Shown here piece by piece: positions 37,735 to 46,592 of a DNA stretch of 64,000 bases. How positions within the stretch are numbered: the first letter of the stretch is position 1; every line of letters begins with the position of its first letter. The notes beneath the pieces were generated by a model. The model was not told the DNA's origin. It did not search any database and saw only the letters and a list, made by a program, of their open reading frames with translations. The position numbers and the translations under genes are program-made. Source of the stretch: Acinetobacter pittii ATCC 19004 = CIP 70.29 (lineage in GTDB: Bacteria > Pseudomonadota > Gammaproteobacteria > Pseudomonadales > Moraxellaceae); NCBI RefSeq assembly GCF_000369045.1, contig NZ_KB849790.1:503422-567421 (forward strand), given 5' to 3'.

Positions 37735-39112
37735 AGCACTCAATGGCGTTAACAGCAAGGCCACCTTTTGAAGTCTCTTTATATTTCTCAGACATATCTT
37801 TGCCAGTTTCTTTCATGGTCTGAATCACTTTATCTAGCGTGACAAAGTGTTCATCGTCATCATGAAGTGCCATTTGGGCTGCATTAATGGCTTTTACAGC
37901 GGCAATTGCATTTCGTTCAATACAAGGCACCTGAACCAAACCACCAATCGGGTCACACGTTAAACCCAAATTATGTTCAAGCCCAATTTCAGCCGCATGT
38001 TCCACTTGCTCAGGTGAGGCACCTAAAATTTCGGCTAAACCCGCCGAAGCCATCGCACACGCTGAGCCGACTTCGCCCTGACACCCTACTTCTGCACCAG
38101 AAATAGAAGCATTGAGTTTACATAAAATGCCAACGGCTGCTGCACTTAAAAAGAAACGAACCACTTTATCTTCGGAAAAGTCTTTAGAGAAAGTCACATA
38201 GTAATATAAAACTGCCGGAATAATTCCTGCTGCCCCATTTGTGGGTGCCGTCACTACTCGACCGCCAGCAGCATTTTCCTCATTTACCGCTAAGGCAAAT
38301 AAATTGACCCATTCCATCGCATGAAAGGTCGTCACAATCAGGTTTGAATTTTTCTTATTTAATAACTTATCATGAATTTTTTTAGCCCGACGTTTTACAT
38401 TTAAACCACCCGGTAATATGCCTTCATTAATTAATCCGTTGTGAATACATTGCTGCATCACTTTCCAGATTTCCATAATCTTGCTGCGAATTTCAGCTTC
38501 ACTACGCCAGCTTTTTTCATTTTCAAGCATTAACTCGCTCACTGATAAATGATGAGTTCTACATAAGCTTAAAAGTTCAGCCGCACTGTGAAATGGATAT
38601 GGAACTTTAACGTCGTTGGTTTCAGTTTGGGTATGTGTTAATTGTCTTTCACTGACAATAAAGCCACCACCAACCGAATAGTAAGTTTCTGTATATAAAA
38701 TTTCTTGAGCCCCGTTATACGCAATCAGTTCCATTGCATTGGGGTGATAAGGCAAAGATTCATCTAAAAAAAGCACATCATGCTTATAGTCAAAAGAAAT
38801 ACTCTTTTGCTGATTAAGCTGGATGGCTTTATTTTCAAGAACATCTTCAATCAAGCTTGTACTTACTTGAGTATCAATATGTTCAGGGTCAAAACCCATT
38901 AAACCTAACAGAACAGCCTTATCTGTCGCATGACCAACACCAGTTGCCGACAGCGAACCGTATAACTTCACCTGAACTCTAACCGTGGCTTGTAAATCGT
39001 TTTGCTTCAATAAATCTTCCACAAAACTGTATGCCGCACGCATTGGTCCAACTGTATGGGAGCTAGATGGGCCGATGCCAATTTTAAAAAGATCAAATAC
39101 ACTAATAAACAC
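37733..39112 (-). CDS. sdaA: L-serine ammonia-lyase, iron-sulfur dependent
   Basis: 459 aa single-chain L-serine deaminase, converting serine to pyruvate and ammonia. N-terminal [21 protein letters not shown] is the substrate-binding motif; C-terminal cysteines for the 4Fe-4S cluster are in [20 protein letters not shown] and [12 protein letters not shown]. It begins with GTG at 39112 with an AGGA upstream. Single-gene unit, convergent with paaZ. SdaA/SdaB cannot be told apart from sequence alone. Confidence 0.9.
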   Translation of the reverse strand: MFISVFDLFKIGIGPSSSHTVGPMRAAYSFVEDLLKQNDLQATVRVQVKLYGSLSATGVGHATDKAVLLGLMGFDPEHIDTQVSTSLIEDVLENKAIQLNQQKSISFDYKHDVLFLDESLPYHPNAMELIAYNGAQEILYTETYYSVGGGFIVSERQLTHTQTETNDVKVPYPFHSAAELLSLCRTHHLSVSELMLENEKSWRSEAEIRSKIMEIWKVMQQCIHNGLINEGILPGGLNVKRRAKKIHDKLLNKKNSNLIVTTFHAMEWVNLFALAVNEENAAGGRVVTAPTNGAAGIIPAVLYYYVTFSKDFSEDKVVRFFLSAAAVGILCKLNASISGAEVGCQGEVGSACAMASAGLAEILGASPEQVEHAAEIGLEHNLGLTCDPIGGLVQVPCIERNAIAAVKAINAAQMALHDDDEHFVTLDKVIQTMKETGKDMSEKYKETSKGGLAVNAIEC

Positions 39113-39582
39113 GTGGTCCTACCTTCGATTCATTATTATTCGTATGTTCGTCATTATTTTGTCCTTTCGGATAGCTCTAAAATTATCATTAAGCCAAGTA
39201 CAAATCACGAATAACTCTTCGGCAGTAGCACAAAAAGACAACGGTTGAACAATCACTATAAATAACTTTGTTCACAGCCATAACTTTTGTAGTTTTTATT
39301 AACAAATATAAATGTATTAGCGCCCCCTTCCTTAAAACAAGTACAGGAAGTTGTACAAATAAAAAACTACAAATATTAGCCATTAGTCGCACCTCCCTAT
39401 TTTTATTCATTTTTGCTGGTAAAGTGCTTTACATGGTTTGATACAACCTACTTAACTCAGATGCATAATTCACCTGTTCTTGCATCTGATGTTTTTCTGC
39501 CTCTAGTCCGCTAGGGGCTTTTTTTATTATTGATTTAAAAGCTGATATATTAAATTTCTAGACATAATTAAAGACAAGAAAA
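39113..39582. other. Intergenic region with an orphan plus-strand terminator
   Basis: 470 bp between sdaA and the lipoprotein gene. A 73-codon minus-strand frame (39189-39410) shows no protein character. A palindrome GTAAAG-TG-CTTTAC is at 39419-39432. A strong plus-strand terminator (39499-39526) has no plus-strand gene before it in this gap, so a short transcript may end there. Confidence 0.5.
39499..39526 (+). terminator. Rho-independent terminator without an upstream gene
   Basis: Stem GCCTCTAG / CTAGGGGC with loop TCCG, followed by seven T residues. It lies 57 bp before the lipoprotein gene on the same strand and would end a transcript starting within 39113-39490. Confidence 0.75.
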
Positions 39583-40206
39583 ATGGATCGAGTTTTCAAA
39601 TTAAGTGTTTTAAGTTGCCCTATTTTATTATTAAGTGGTTGTATTGGTTGTTATAACCCAACAGGCTGTAACCGTGATGATTCGCCTTATTTCTATACAA
39701 CACAAATCACTCAAGTCAAAGGTGTAACGGTTCCTGTTGGAACAAAACTGGTTTACAAATCTCAAAAGTCAAAACAGAAAAATGAGCAAACTGCACCTCT
39801 TAAAGAAGAGAATATAACGTGGATAAAGCTACCGAAAGATACGGCTATACTTTGGGGAGGAATGCCTACCAATCATCTCCTTCAGTTTGCTAATCCTGAA
39901 ATGCAAGGATTTACAGCCTACCGAGCACAAGAAGCTCCAGCTGTATATTCCAATCAATTTTTAAAACTCTGGAAAGAATGTGATAGTGATTTAGATATCT
40001 CGATCAAAAATAAAAATGACTGGAGCTTTAACCCTGCAAATATGAAAATTATTGGATGCGGAATTAACTATCAAGAAAGAGCTTCATACAACACCAACAA
40101 TCCAAGCCAATACAAAGTGGATATTTTTCTCATCAAAATTAATCAGGCTTTACAGAAGCTGCCACAACAAAAAGAGTATCCCCTTATCCATTATTCCGAA
40201 AATTAA
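39583..40206 (+). CDS. Hypothetical lipoprotein
   Basis: 207 aa. A lipoprotein signal peptide is visible: positive MDRVFK, hydrophobic stretch, and lipobox LLSGC with Cys 20. The mature part begins with further cysteines (IGCYNPTGCNRDD) and has no domain I recognise; a cysteine pair near residues 130 and 153 could make disulfides. It is probably anchored in the outer membrane facing the periplasm. No operon partner; a terminator follows at once. Confidence 0.7.
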   Translation: MDRVFKLSVLSCPILLLSGCIGCYNPTGCNRDDSPYFYTTQITQVKGVTVPVGTKLVYKSQKSKQKNEQTAPLKEENITWIKLPKDTAILWGGMPTNHLLQFANPEMQGFTAYRAQEAPAVYSNQFLKLWKECDSDLDISIKNKNDWSFNPANMKIIGCGINYQERASYNTNNPSQYKVDIFLIKINQALQKLPQQKEYPLIHYSEN

Positions 40207-40210
40207 AGTA

Positions 40211-40242
40211 AAAAAAGCCTGCATTTTCAGCAGGCTCTTTTC
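40211..40242. terminator. Terminator between two convergent lipoprotein genes
   Basis: Stem AGCCTGC (40216-40222) / GCAGGCT (40230-40236) with A run before and CTTTTCTTT after, usable from both sides. Confidence 0.8.
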
Positions 40243-40278
40243 TTTAAAATTTGATTTAGCAAACTTTAATTAAACATA

Positions 40279-40713
40279 TTAACCACAGGTTGCCTGAGTA
40301 ATTTTCTTAGAAGCAGGATCAATAGTAACTGTAACTCGGTTTGTACGATAATCCATAGTCATTGGTTGACCTGGAGCCACTTTGCGCACAATTTCTGATT
40401 TAGTTTTTTGTTTAATTTGATCATCAGTAAGGCCAGATTGACCCACTAATTTTTGAGCTTCTTCTGCTACACAGTTCGCTTGGTTATCACGGAATAATTT
40501 CCATTCTTCCACGACTTGGCCATTTGGTAAGTGACAATACCCAACCTGACCATTTGCTTCATTTCTAATTTCTAATTTCCCGCCTTGTTCAACACAATAT
40601 TGACTAGCTGGGTTTGGTGAACCAATTTTTGGTGGAGTTGGATCTTTATGTTGTACAGATGAACAAGCCGTTAACGAAACAAGCGCTAAACCAAGAAAGA
40701 TAATTTTTTTCAT
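40279..40713 (-). CDS. DUF333 / I78-inhibitor-like lipoprotein
   Basis: 144 aa from the ATG at 40711-40713 (MKKIIFLGLALVSLTAC), a clean lipoprotein signal with lipobox cysteine 17. A longer start 48 bp upstream would bury the signal peptide. Residues ~35-75 match DUF333 (ASQYCVEQGGKLEIR, GQVGYCHLPNGQVVEEW). Residues ~85-144 (GQSGLTDDQIKQKTKSEIVR, MDYRTNRVTVTID) look like an I78 peptidase-inhibitor domain. It may protect the envelope from proteases; that role is inferred from the family only. Confidence 0.75.
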   Translation of the reverse strand: MKKIIFLGLALVSLTACSSVQHKDPTPPKIGSPNPASQYCVEQGGKLEIRNEANGQVGYCHLPNGQVVEEWKLFRDNQANCVAEEAQKLVGQSGLTDDQIKQKTKSEIVRKVAPGQPMTMDYRTNRVTVTIDPASKKITQATCG

Positions 40714-40876
40714 AAATTTTTGCTTCTTAATAAAAAAATTAAAGATATCAAAAAAATTCATGTTTCATGTGACTTGTTTACAATAAAAAACTCACTTAGA
40801 AGTTCTATTAACCATATATTTAATTTATTGGAATTTAAGATATTCCCTCCTAAAAATAATTATTGAAATATTGCAA

Positions 40877-41341
40877 TTAAGGCCTTTCCAAAATTCGTGG
40901 TCCAGATCCCTCTTGCCCCAAAACATCTTCTGGATTTCTTAAAGGGCATTGCTCTAGTGATAAGCAACCACAACCAATACACCAGTCCATTTCATCCCGT
41001 AACCTCGTTAATTTTTGAATACGATCATCAAGATCTTTTCGCCAATGGCTTGATAACTCTTTCCACTGTTTAGCTGTTAATTTGCTCCCCATAGGATATG
41101 CGCTAAGAGCCTCTTTAATTTCATTTAAAGGAATTCCTACTCTTTGAGCAACTTTAATAATCGCAATATATCTTAAAACGATTAATGGAAAGCGACGCTG
41201 ATTACCATTGGTTCTTATACTTTTTATCAGCCCTTTCGCCTCATAAAAATGTAGGGTCGAGACAGGAACTCCACTCCTTTTGGCAACTTCCCCCACCGTC
41301 AAAACTCGACTAGAGTCAGTTTTTTTATTTTCACTTATCAT
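40877..41341 (-). CDS. soxR: Redox-sensing MerR-family regulator SoxR
   Basis: About 154 aa from the ATG at 41339-41341, chosen because GAGG lies 6 nt before it. MerR helix-turn-helix [24 protein letters not shown], dimerisation helix, and the diagnostic cluster motif [12 protein letters not shown] (Cys-x2-Cys-x-Cys-x5-Cys) that binds a 2Fe-2S centre oxidised by redox-cycling drugs. No soxS exists in Acinetobacter, where SoxR acts directly on target genes. A SoxR-box-like sequence lies just upstream of its own start. Confidence 0.93.
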   Translation of the reverse strand: MISENKKTDSSRVLTVGEVAKRSGVPVSTLHFYEAKGLIKSIRTNGNQRRFPLIVLRYIAIIKVAQRVGIPLNEIKEALSAYPMGSKLTAKQWKELSSHWRKDLDDRIQKLTRLRDEMDWCIGCGCLSLEQCPLRNPEDVLGQEGSGPRILERP

Positions 41342-41347
41342 GCTTAA

Positions 41348-41394
41348 CCTCAACGTTACTCGAGGTTTATAAAAGAGCATCTTTACTTTGTCAA
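41348..41394 (-). promoter_or_regulatory. soxR promoter with SoxR box
   Basis: TTGACA (41394-41389) and TATAAA (41371-41366) with 17 bp spacing make a good promoter. Immediately downstream, at 41348-41365, is CCTCAA-CGTTAC-TCGAGG, close to the SoxR consensus CCTCAA-GTTAAC-TTGAGG. Here the box covers the expected start site rather than the -35/-10 spacer, which suggests autorepression. Confidence 0.65.
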
Positions 41395-41543
41395 ATAAAA
41401 ATCCAAACACCTTAACTGCTAAAAACCACTTTGATGAGCTTATCTGTCTTGGCTTTTCTATAAACGCTGTGAAAATAAATTTGATACGATTATTAATTCA
41501 ATTAAATTTATAAAATAAGCTGCTGACATTTAAATTAAAAAAA

Positions 41544-41837
41544 TTAATTTTTTAGGGTACATGGGCACCCGCAAACCCAAAACATGTTGTAAACGAAAGG
41601 CATTGGTGCTCCTAATGGATAGACCTTAGCTTGTTCGATCTTATAAGTTTTTTTGCGTGACTCAATGTGAAGTATATTATCGTAGCGAGCAACTACAATT
41701 CCCTTTTTATATAATTTTTTCCGTTCATTCTTTGCATCAAATTTATATACCAAAAAGTAAACTTTTTCTCCTACACTGATCTTTGAATGATTAACCATAA
41801 TGTAACCATTACAATACTTACATTGCCAATCTTTCAT
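41544..41837 (-). CDS. Small hypothetical protein with N-terminal CxxC and C-terminal cysteines
   Basis: 97 aa. Begins MKDWQCKYCNGYIMVNHSK, a CxxC that may bind zinc together with the C-terminal CGCPC. The middle (VGEKVYFLVYKF, KLYKKGIVVARYDNILHIES) looks like a small beta-barrel of the SH3/KOW type. No family recognised and no operon partner: SoxR lies downstream after 200 bp. Coding status is likely given the coherent composition, but unproven. Confidence 0.55.
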   Translation of the reverse strand: MKDWQCKYCNGYIMVNHSKISVGEKVYFLVYKFDAKNERKKLYKKGIVVARYDNILHIESRKKTYKIEQAKVYPLGAPMPFVYNMFWVCGCPCTLKN

Positions 41838-42292
41838 ATCTCAAATAATCACACACTTAAATTTAAAAACACATCAAGTTTTATAGTATAGATTTATTAA
41901 AGCTACAAATCTAAAGAAATATTTTAATTGAAAAAATAAGGTTTATCTGTGACACACATCACAATAAAAACATAAAAAAATTTCAAATTATATTTAGAAA
42001 CATCAATCACTTACCTAGCTATCTTTTAATATTATTATTTTAAAAAATATTAAATTTATCTATATTTTATATTACTATATAGTATTTCGGTTAATAAATT
42101 TAAAAGCGACGATATAAATAATTTTAATATTTAATAATCTAATTATTTCATTATATTCAACTAAACCACAAATAAAGTAATAAATAAATTTTAAAATATT
42201 AAATAAATTTCATGTTTAATTGAAAATAATTCAGTTCACATTATACAAAATAAAAATATATAATTATTAGAATTGCAATTTATTTTTTTATT
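41838..42292. other. AT-rich intergenic region with a CRP/Vfr-like site
   Basis: 455 bp with no coding signal. The one notable element is TGTGA-N6-TCACA at 41948-41963, a perfect CRP-family consensus. It is about 330 bp upstream of queH and 110 bp upstream of the divergent small gene; which gene it would serve is unclear. Confidence 0.5.
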
Positions 42293-42952
42293 ATGTCAAC
42301 CCAACGTTTAAAATTAGAACTCCCATCTGGACATGATCAATTATTACTTCATTCTTGCTGTGCTCCTTGTTCAGGAGAAGTTATGGAAGCATTAATTGAT
42401 TCTAGAATTAAATTTTCGATATTTTTTTATAATCCTAATATTCATCCGGTAAAAGAATATCTCATCCGTAAGGAAGAAAATATTCGTTTTGCAGAAAAGC
42501 ATAATATTCCATTTATCGATGCCGATTATGATACGGATAATTGGTTTGCTCGAGCTAAAGGTATGGAAGATGAACCAGAACGCGGTATTCGTTGTACCAT
42601 GTGTTTCGATATGCGTTTCGAGCGAACCGCCCTTTATGCACATGAACACGGCTTTAGTCTCATCAGTAGTTCGTTAGGAATTTCTCGTTGGAAAAATATG
42701 GCTCAAATTAATGATTGTGGAATTCGGGCAGCATCCCATTATCCAGATATTCAATATTGGGATTATAACTGGCGAAAAAATGGTGGCTCTAGTCGAATGA
42801 TTGAAATCAGTAAGCGAGAGGAATTCTACCAACAGGAATATTGCGGCTGTGTATATTCTTTACGTGACACCAATCGCTGGCGTATGAGTAATGGACGAGA
42901 TCGAATTAAACTAGGTGTTAAGTTTTATAGTAATGCCATGGAAGAAGATTAA
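42293..42952 (+). CDS. queH: Epoxyqueuosine reductase QueH
   Basis: 219 aa DUF208/QueH protein, the alternative to QueG for the last step of queuosine synthesis in tRNA. Cysteine motifs are intact: [12 protein letters not shown] near the N-terminus, RCTMCFDMR in the middle and EYCGCVYS near the C-terminus, binding a 4Fe-4S cluster and a second metal. [12 protein letters not shown] and [11 protein letters not shown] are also typical. ATG at 42293 has a poor RBS. Confidence 0.9.
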   Translation: MSTQRLKLELPSGHDQLLLHSCCAPCSGEVMEALIDSRIKFSIFFYNPNIHPVKEYLIRKEENIRFAEKHNIPFIDADYDTDNWFARAKGMEDEPERGIRCTMCFDMRFERTALYAHEHGFSLISSSLGISRWKNMAQINDCGIRAASHYPDIQYWDYNWRKNGGSSRMIEISKREEFYQQEYCGCVYSLRDTNRWRMSNGRDRIKLGVKFYSNAMEED

Positions 42953-43003
42953 ATCTTATTCTCCTTAAAAAATTAATTCATTCTAAGCTATATTTATTCC
43001 CAA

Positions 43004-43034
43004 TAAAAAAAGGCCACATCTGGAGAATGTGGCC
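43004..43034 (-). terminator. Terminator of the MocR-type gene
   Basis: Stem GGCCACAT (43012-43019) / ATGTGGCC (43027-43034); on the minus strand it is followed by a run of seven T residues. It lies 190 bp beyond the MocR stop. Confidence 0.8.
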
Positions 43035-43225
43035 AAAAGGTGTACTGTACTGAGCTTTGATATTATCAGAATAATGAAGTTAGCTTAAAATAAGATTAAT
43101 AAATCTTTTAAATTTAAATTTTTTAAAATTTCATCAAAATATTTAAATCAATAAATACTTTACCCTTCTCATTAAAAATAAAATCACTCTAAAATCCAGA
43201 TATAATTTTGAAAAGTTTAGCTATT

Positions 43226-44701
43226 TTACTTTTTGATACTCATGGCTAGTCTCTTAATATTTTTCACCATTTCCTCAGGTTGATGGGCAGCATAGCCCAA
43301 AAGAACCGCTGCTTTTTTCGACTCAAGTTGACAATATCTTGATAGAGGTTGAATCTCCAAATCCAATGCCGAGCAATGAGAAATAAACTCCTGCTCAGTC
43401 CATGATGCTTTTAACCAACATATAAGATGAATGCCTGAATCTGTTGGCTGAACATCGAGTACATCTGAAAGGTATTCATTAATAGCGTTAATCAATACTT
43501 GTTGACGCTCATAGCATGCTTTTCGAACTTTACGTACATGTCGAGCATAGTGGCCTTGTTGAATGAATAGAGCTAAAGCGACCTGCTCTAAATATGAACT
43601 TCGCACGTCAGTATAATATTTAGCTGCACTAAAGGTTTCAATTAATGCTTCAGGTACAACCATGAACCCTAAACGAAACTCTGGAAACATCATCTTGGTA
43701 AAAGTGCCAGAATAAATGACTCTTTGCTGCTGATCTAAACCTTGTAGAGCTTGAATTGGGTGAGTGCCATAGCGAAACTCACTATTATAATCGTCTTCAA
43801 AAATCCATTTTTCTTGTTTGTTTGCCCAATCTAATAAAGCAAAACGGCGAGCTAAACTTAAAGTTCCTCCTAAAGGAAATTGATGTGAAGGTGCTGTATA
43901 TACCAGTTTGCTTTTGAAGTAATGATTTGTAATGTCAGAGATTTGCATTCCCTCCTCATCACTTTCGATCAAATTTACCTGCGCACCAAAACTTCGAAAA
44001 ATCTTAAAAGCTGCATCATATCCCGGCTCATCCAAACACACTTCATCATTTGCTTGAAGTAAGGCATAGGCCGTTAAATGAATAGCTTGCTGCGTTCCGT
44101 TTACGATAATAATTTGCTCTTCGTTGCAGTTCAGCCCTCGAGTGGAGCGAACATATTCAGAAATTGCCTGACGCAAAGGTAGATAGCCACGTGGGTCGTA
44201 AAATTGACCAAGCTGATAATACGACTGCCGCCAAGCTTGCGTTAATAACTTGCCCCACAGTTGATGAGGAAATAAATCAATACAGCCTACCCCTACATGA
44301 AACATCTTTTTCTTTTTACTTAACCATGACTGCTTTCGCCATGAATCCAATAAAGTTTCAAGATTTGGATTAATATTTAAGGAACGATGAGTATTTTTAG
44401 ACGTTTCTTTTGAATTTTTTTGAACATGTATTAACTGATCTGGCACAACCTCAGCAACATAGGTACCCGAACTTGGTTTGGTAAATAAATATCCCTCATC
44501 CAGTAATCGTTCAAGAGCCGCCAATACAGAATTCCTTGAAATTGACATCATCTCTGCCAAAGCACGACTTGAGGGTAATTTTGTTCGGGCAGTTAGCCTT
44601 CCATCTAAAATCGCATCACGCAAAGCCGTATATAACCCATCTTTAATCTGGCCTTTTGGCAAAATTAAATGGGGAAAAGATGCAGAAATCGAAGCTGCCA
44701 T
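43226..44701 (-). CDS. MocR-family (GntR plus aminotransferase) regulator
   Basis: 491 aa. N-terminal GntR winged helix (LYTALRDAILDGRLTARTKLPS in pieces, SRALAEMMSISRNSVLAALERL, DEGYLFTKPSSGTYVAE), linker to ~110, then a fold-type I aminotransferase domain with VGCIDLFPHQLWGKLL, DEPGYDAAFKIFRS, and the PLP lysine in VIYSGTFTKMMFPEFRLGFM. MocR proteins such as PdxR or GabR sense PLP-bound ligands. The GNAT gene starts divergently 113 bp away and is the likely target. Confidence 0.88.
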   Translation of the reverse strand: MAASISASFPHLILPKGQIKDGLYTALRDAILDGRLTARTKLPSSRALAEMMSISRNSVLAALERLLDEGYLFTKPSSGTYVAEVVPDQLIHVQKNSKETSKNTHRSLNINPNLETLLDSWRKQSWLSKKKKMFHVGVGCIDLFPHQLWGKLLTQAWRQSYYQLGQFYDPRGYLPLRQAISEYVRSTRGLNCNEEQIIIVNGTQQAIHLTAYALLQANDEVCLDEPGYDAAFKIFRSFGAQVNLIESDEEGMQISDITNHYFKSKLVYTAPSHQFPLGGTLSLARRFALLDWANKQEKWIFEDDYNSEFRYGTHPIQALQGLDQQQRVIYSGTFTKMMFPEFRLGFMVVPEALIETFSAAKYYTDVRSSYLEQVALALFIQQGHYARHVRKVRKACYERQQVLINAINEYLSDVLDVQPTDSGIHLICWLKASWTEQEFISHCSALDLEIQPLSRYCQLESKKAAVLLGYAAHQPEEMVKNIKRLAMSIKK

Positions 44702-44731
44702 ATCAAAACTGGTACTGTAAAAAATATCAAA

Positions 44732-44807
44732 AGTGTATCTTATAAAAATACCACTATCAAAACTACACTCAAGTTGTCGATTTTTTATTACTTTAAAACA
44801 GAGTGTA
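44732..44807. promoter_or_regulatory. Repeated AGTGTA elements between MocR and GNAT genes
   Basis: AGTGTA occurs at 44732-44737 and 44802-44807 on the plus strand and at 44764-44769 on the minus strand. Repeated short half-sites of this type are usual for MocR operators. The repeats are seen; binding is inferred. Confidence 0.4.
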
Positions 44808-44813
44808 ATTATT

Positions 44814-45269
44814 ATGCAAAATCAAGGTCTTCAAATCGTTCCTGTTCAGCAGCAAGATTATTCACAATGGGAAAAATATTGGCTTGCTTACCAAAATTTT
44901 TATCAAGTGAATTTACCCCTTCATGTCACAAAAGTAACATGGGAACGTTTCTTCGATGAGAATGAACCTATGTACTGTGCCGTTGCTAAACAAGGTGAGC
45001 AGGTTTTAGGAATTGTGCACTATGTTATTCATCGTTCAACATGGGCAGAAAATAATTACTGTTATCTAGAAGACCTTTATGTTTCACCTGAAGTTCGTGG
45101 ACAACACATTGGTAAGCAACTCATTGAATATGTGCAGAAGCAAGCAATCAAACACAACTGTGACCGTTTATACTGGCATACTCAAGAAACCAATGTAACA
45201 GCGCAAAAGCTTTATGACTGGATTGCACAAAAACCAGGAGTTATTCAATATCGTATGCCTTTGAACTAA
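44814..45269 (+). CDS. GNAT-family N-acetyltransferase
   Basis: 151 aa from the ATG at 44814 (MQNQGLQIVPVQQQDY); an earlier in-frame ATG at 44733 would run through the promoter repeats. GNAT motifs: CYLEDLYVSPEVRGQHIGKQLIEYV in pieces, with the acetyl-CoA loop RGQHIGK, and RLYWHTQETNVTAQKLYDWI. Substrate unknown, an amine or amino acid is likely. Divergent from and probably controlled by the MocR regulator. Confidence 0.85.
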   Translation: MQNQGLQIVPVQQQDYSQWEKYWLAYQNFYQVNLPLHVTKVTWERFFDENEPMYCAVAKQGEQVLGIVHYVIHRSTWAENNYCYLEDLYVSPEVRGQHIGKQLIEYVQKQAIKHNCDRLYWHTQETNVTAQKLYDWIAQKPGVIQYRMPLN

Positions 45270-45279
45270 AAAAGTGAAA

Positions 45280-45315
45280 ACACCAAAAGCTGGAGTGCTT
45301 TTGGTGTCTAAATTT
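45280..45315. terminator. Hairpin between GNAT and ycaQ genes
   Basis: Perfect 11 bp stem ACACCAAAAGC (45280-45290) / GCTTTTGGTGT (45297-45307). T-rich sequence follows on both strands, better on the minus strand, so it can end both convergent genes. Confidence 0.7.
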
Positions 45316-46474
45316 TAGTACGAATACGCTGAATCACTTTGTCATTAATAGTTGAGCATTGATTAAACGCAGCAAAACGCTTGAACTCTTGTTCCAGTTC
45401 GAAGAAGAAGAGCTCCTTATTTTTTACTGTTTTTTCCAGATGTAGGCTAATCACTTCTAATTCTTTGATAGAACGATGCGCTTTACAATCTACTCGGCCT
45501 ACTAACTCATCTTGATATAGGATCGGCAAACAAAAATAACCATATACACGTTTGGCTGCTGGTACATAGCATTCAATCCTATAATCAAATTCAAATAAAG
45601 AAGCTAAACGGTCACGATGAATAAGAGAATTATCAAAAGGTGAAAGTATTTTTAAACCAAAATCAGTACTAACCTTTTGTTCCATTGCAGCAACATCAAC
45701 ATATAAAGTTTGACCATTCTCAAGCTTAATTACAGATACTACACCTGCGTCAATCTGCTCTTTCAGAACGATGCGCATAATTTCTTTTAAATCATTTTTC
45801 TTTAGATGAACTAATTGTTTCCATGTAAATGCACCATGCGCTCGAAGCGTATTATTAAACAAATACTGCGCATATTCATAAAGCGCAGGCATACTTAAAT
45901 CAATATTTTCAGGCAAGCAGCGCTCGGTCAAATCAAAGACCTTTTCCATTCCGTTACGCTCACAGATCATCAGGTCACCCTGCATATATAACTGCTCAAA
46001 AGCACGGCGGCCTGGTCCGGTATTCCACCAGTTTCCCAAACTTTTTTTATTATTTTTATCAATATCACGGAGGCGAATTTTTCCTTCAGCACGAACACGG
46101 GCTAAAATTTCATTCATAAGGTGTTGATCACCTCTATTGAAATAACGGCTTTCTCCGTTTCTGACAGACATCATGGCAGGCAATGCATAGCGATAATCTT
46201 TCATAGGAAGATAAGACGCTGCATGATACCAATATTCAAAAATCTGCCGCTCGCCAACCAAACTATTGAGATGACTTAACTCATAATCAGGTACTCGGCT
46301 CCACAATATATGGTGATGAGCTCGCTCTACAACCGATATGGTATCAATCTGCACATATCCTAAATGCTCAATAGCCTGTAAAGTTCCATCCATGCCTTTT
46401 GCAAATCGACTGGTTTTTCCTAAGCCTTGATTAAATAAAGTGAGCTGTTTCAAAGAAGAAGTCATAGAAATCAA
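45308..46474 (-). CDS. ycaQ: YcaQ-type crosslink-repair DNA glycosylase
   Basis: 388 aa of the HTH_42/YcaQ family. Diagnostic pieces: LGYVQIDTISVVERAHHHIL with the QxD catalytic motif (~36-55), FEYWYHAASYLPMKDYRYAL, and FDNSLIHRDRLASLFEFDYR near the C-terminus. E. coli YcaQ unhooks nitrogen-mustard interstrand crosslinks. Stands alone; function inferred from family. Confidence 0.85.
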   Translation of the reverse strand: MISMTSSLKQLTLFNQGLGKTSRFAKGMDGTLQAIEHLGYVQIDTISVVERAHHHILWSRVPDYELSHLNSLVGERQIFEYWYHAASYLPMKDYRYALPAMMSVRNGESRYFNRGDQHLMNEILARVRAEGKIRLRDIDKNNKKSLGNWWNTGPGRRAFEQLYMQGDLMICERNGMEKVFDLTERCLPENIDLSMPALYEYAQYLFNNTLRAHGAFTWKQLVHLKKNDLKEIMRIVLKEQIDAGVVSVIKLENGQTLYVDVAAMEQKVSTDFGLKILSPFDNSLIHRDRLASLFEFDYRIECYVPAAKRVYGYFCLPILYQDELVGRVDCKAHRSIKELEVISLHLEKTVKNKELFFFELEQEFKRFAAFNQCSTINDKVIQRIRTKI

Positions 46475-46592
46475 ATATTGTTGTATTCATTTAGAAGCGG
46501 AAATTTTCAGTTCTATCGTATCACTATTTCCTCATTTGCTTGTGATTATAGGAGCAGCAATTCTTAAAAAGAATCTTGACTAATTCAACGTT

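Noticed and set aside
39189..39410. 73-codon open frame upstream of sdaA
   Set aside because: No protein character and no clear RBS; overlaps a likely regulatory region.
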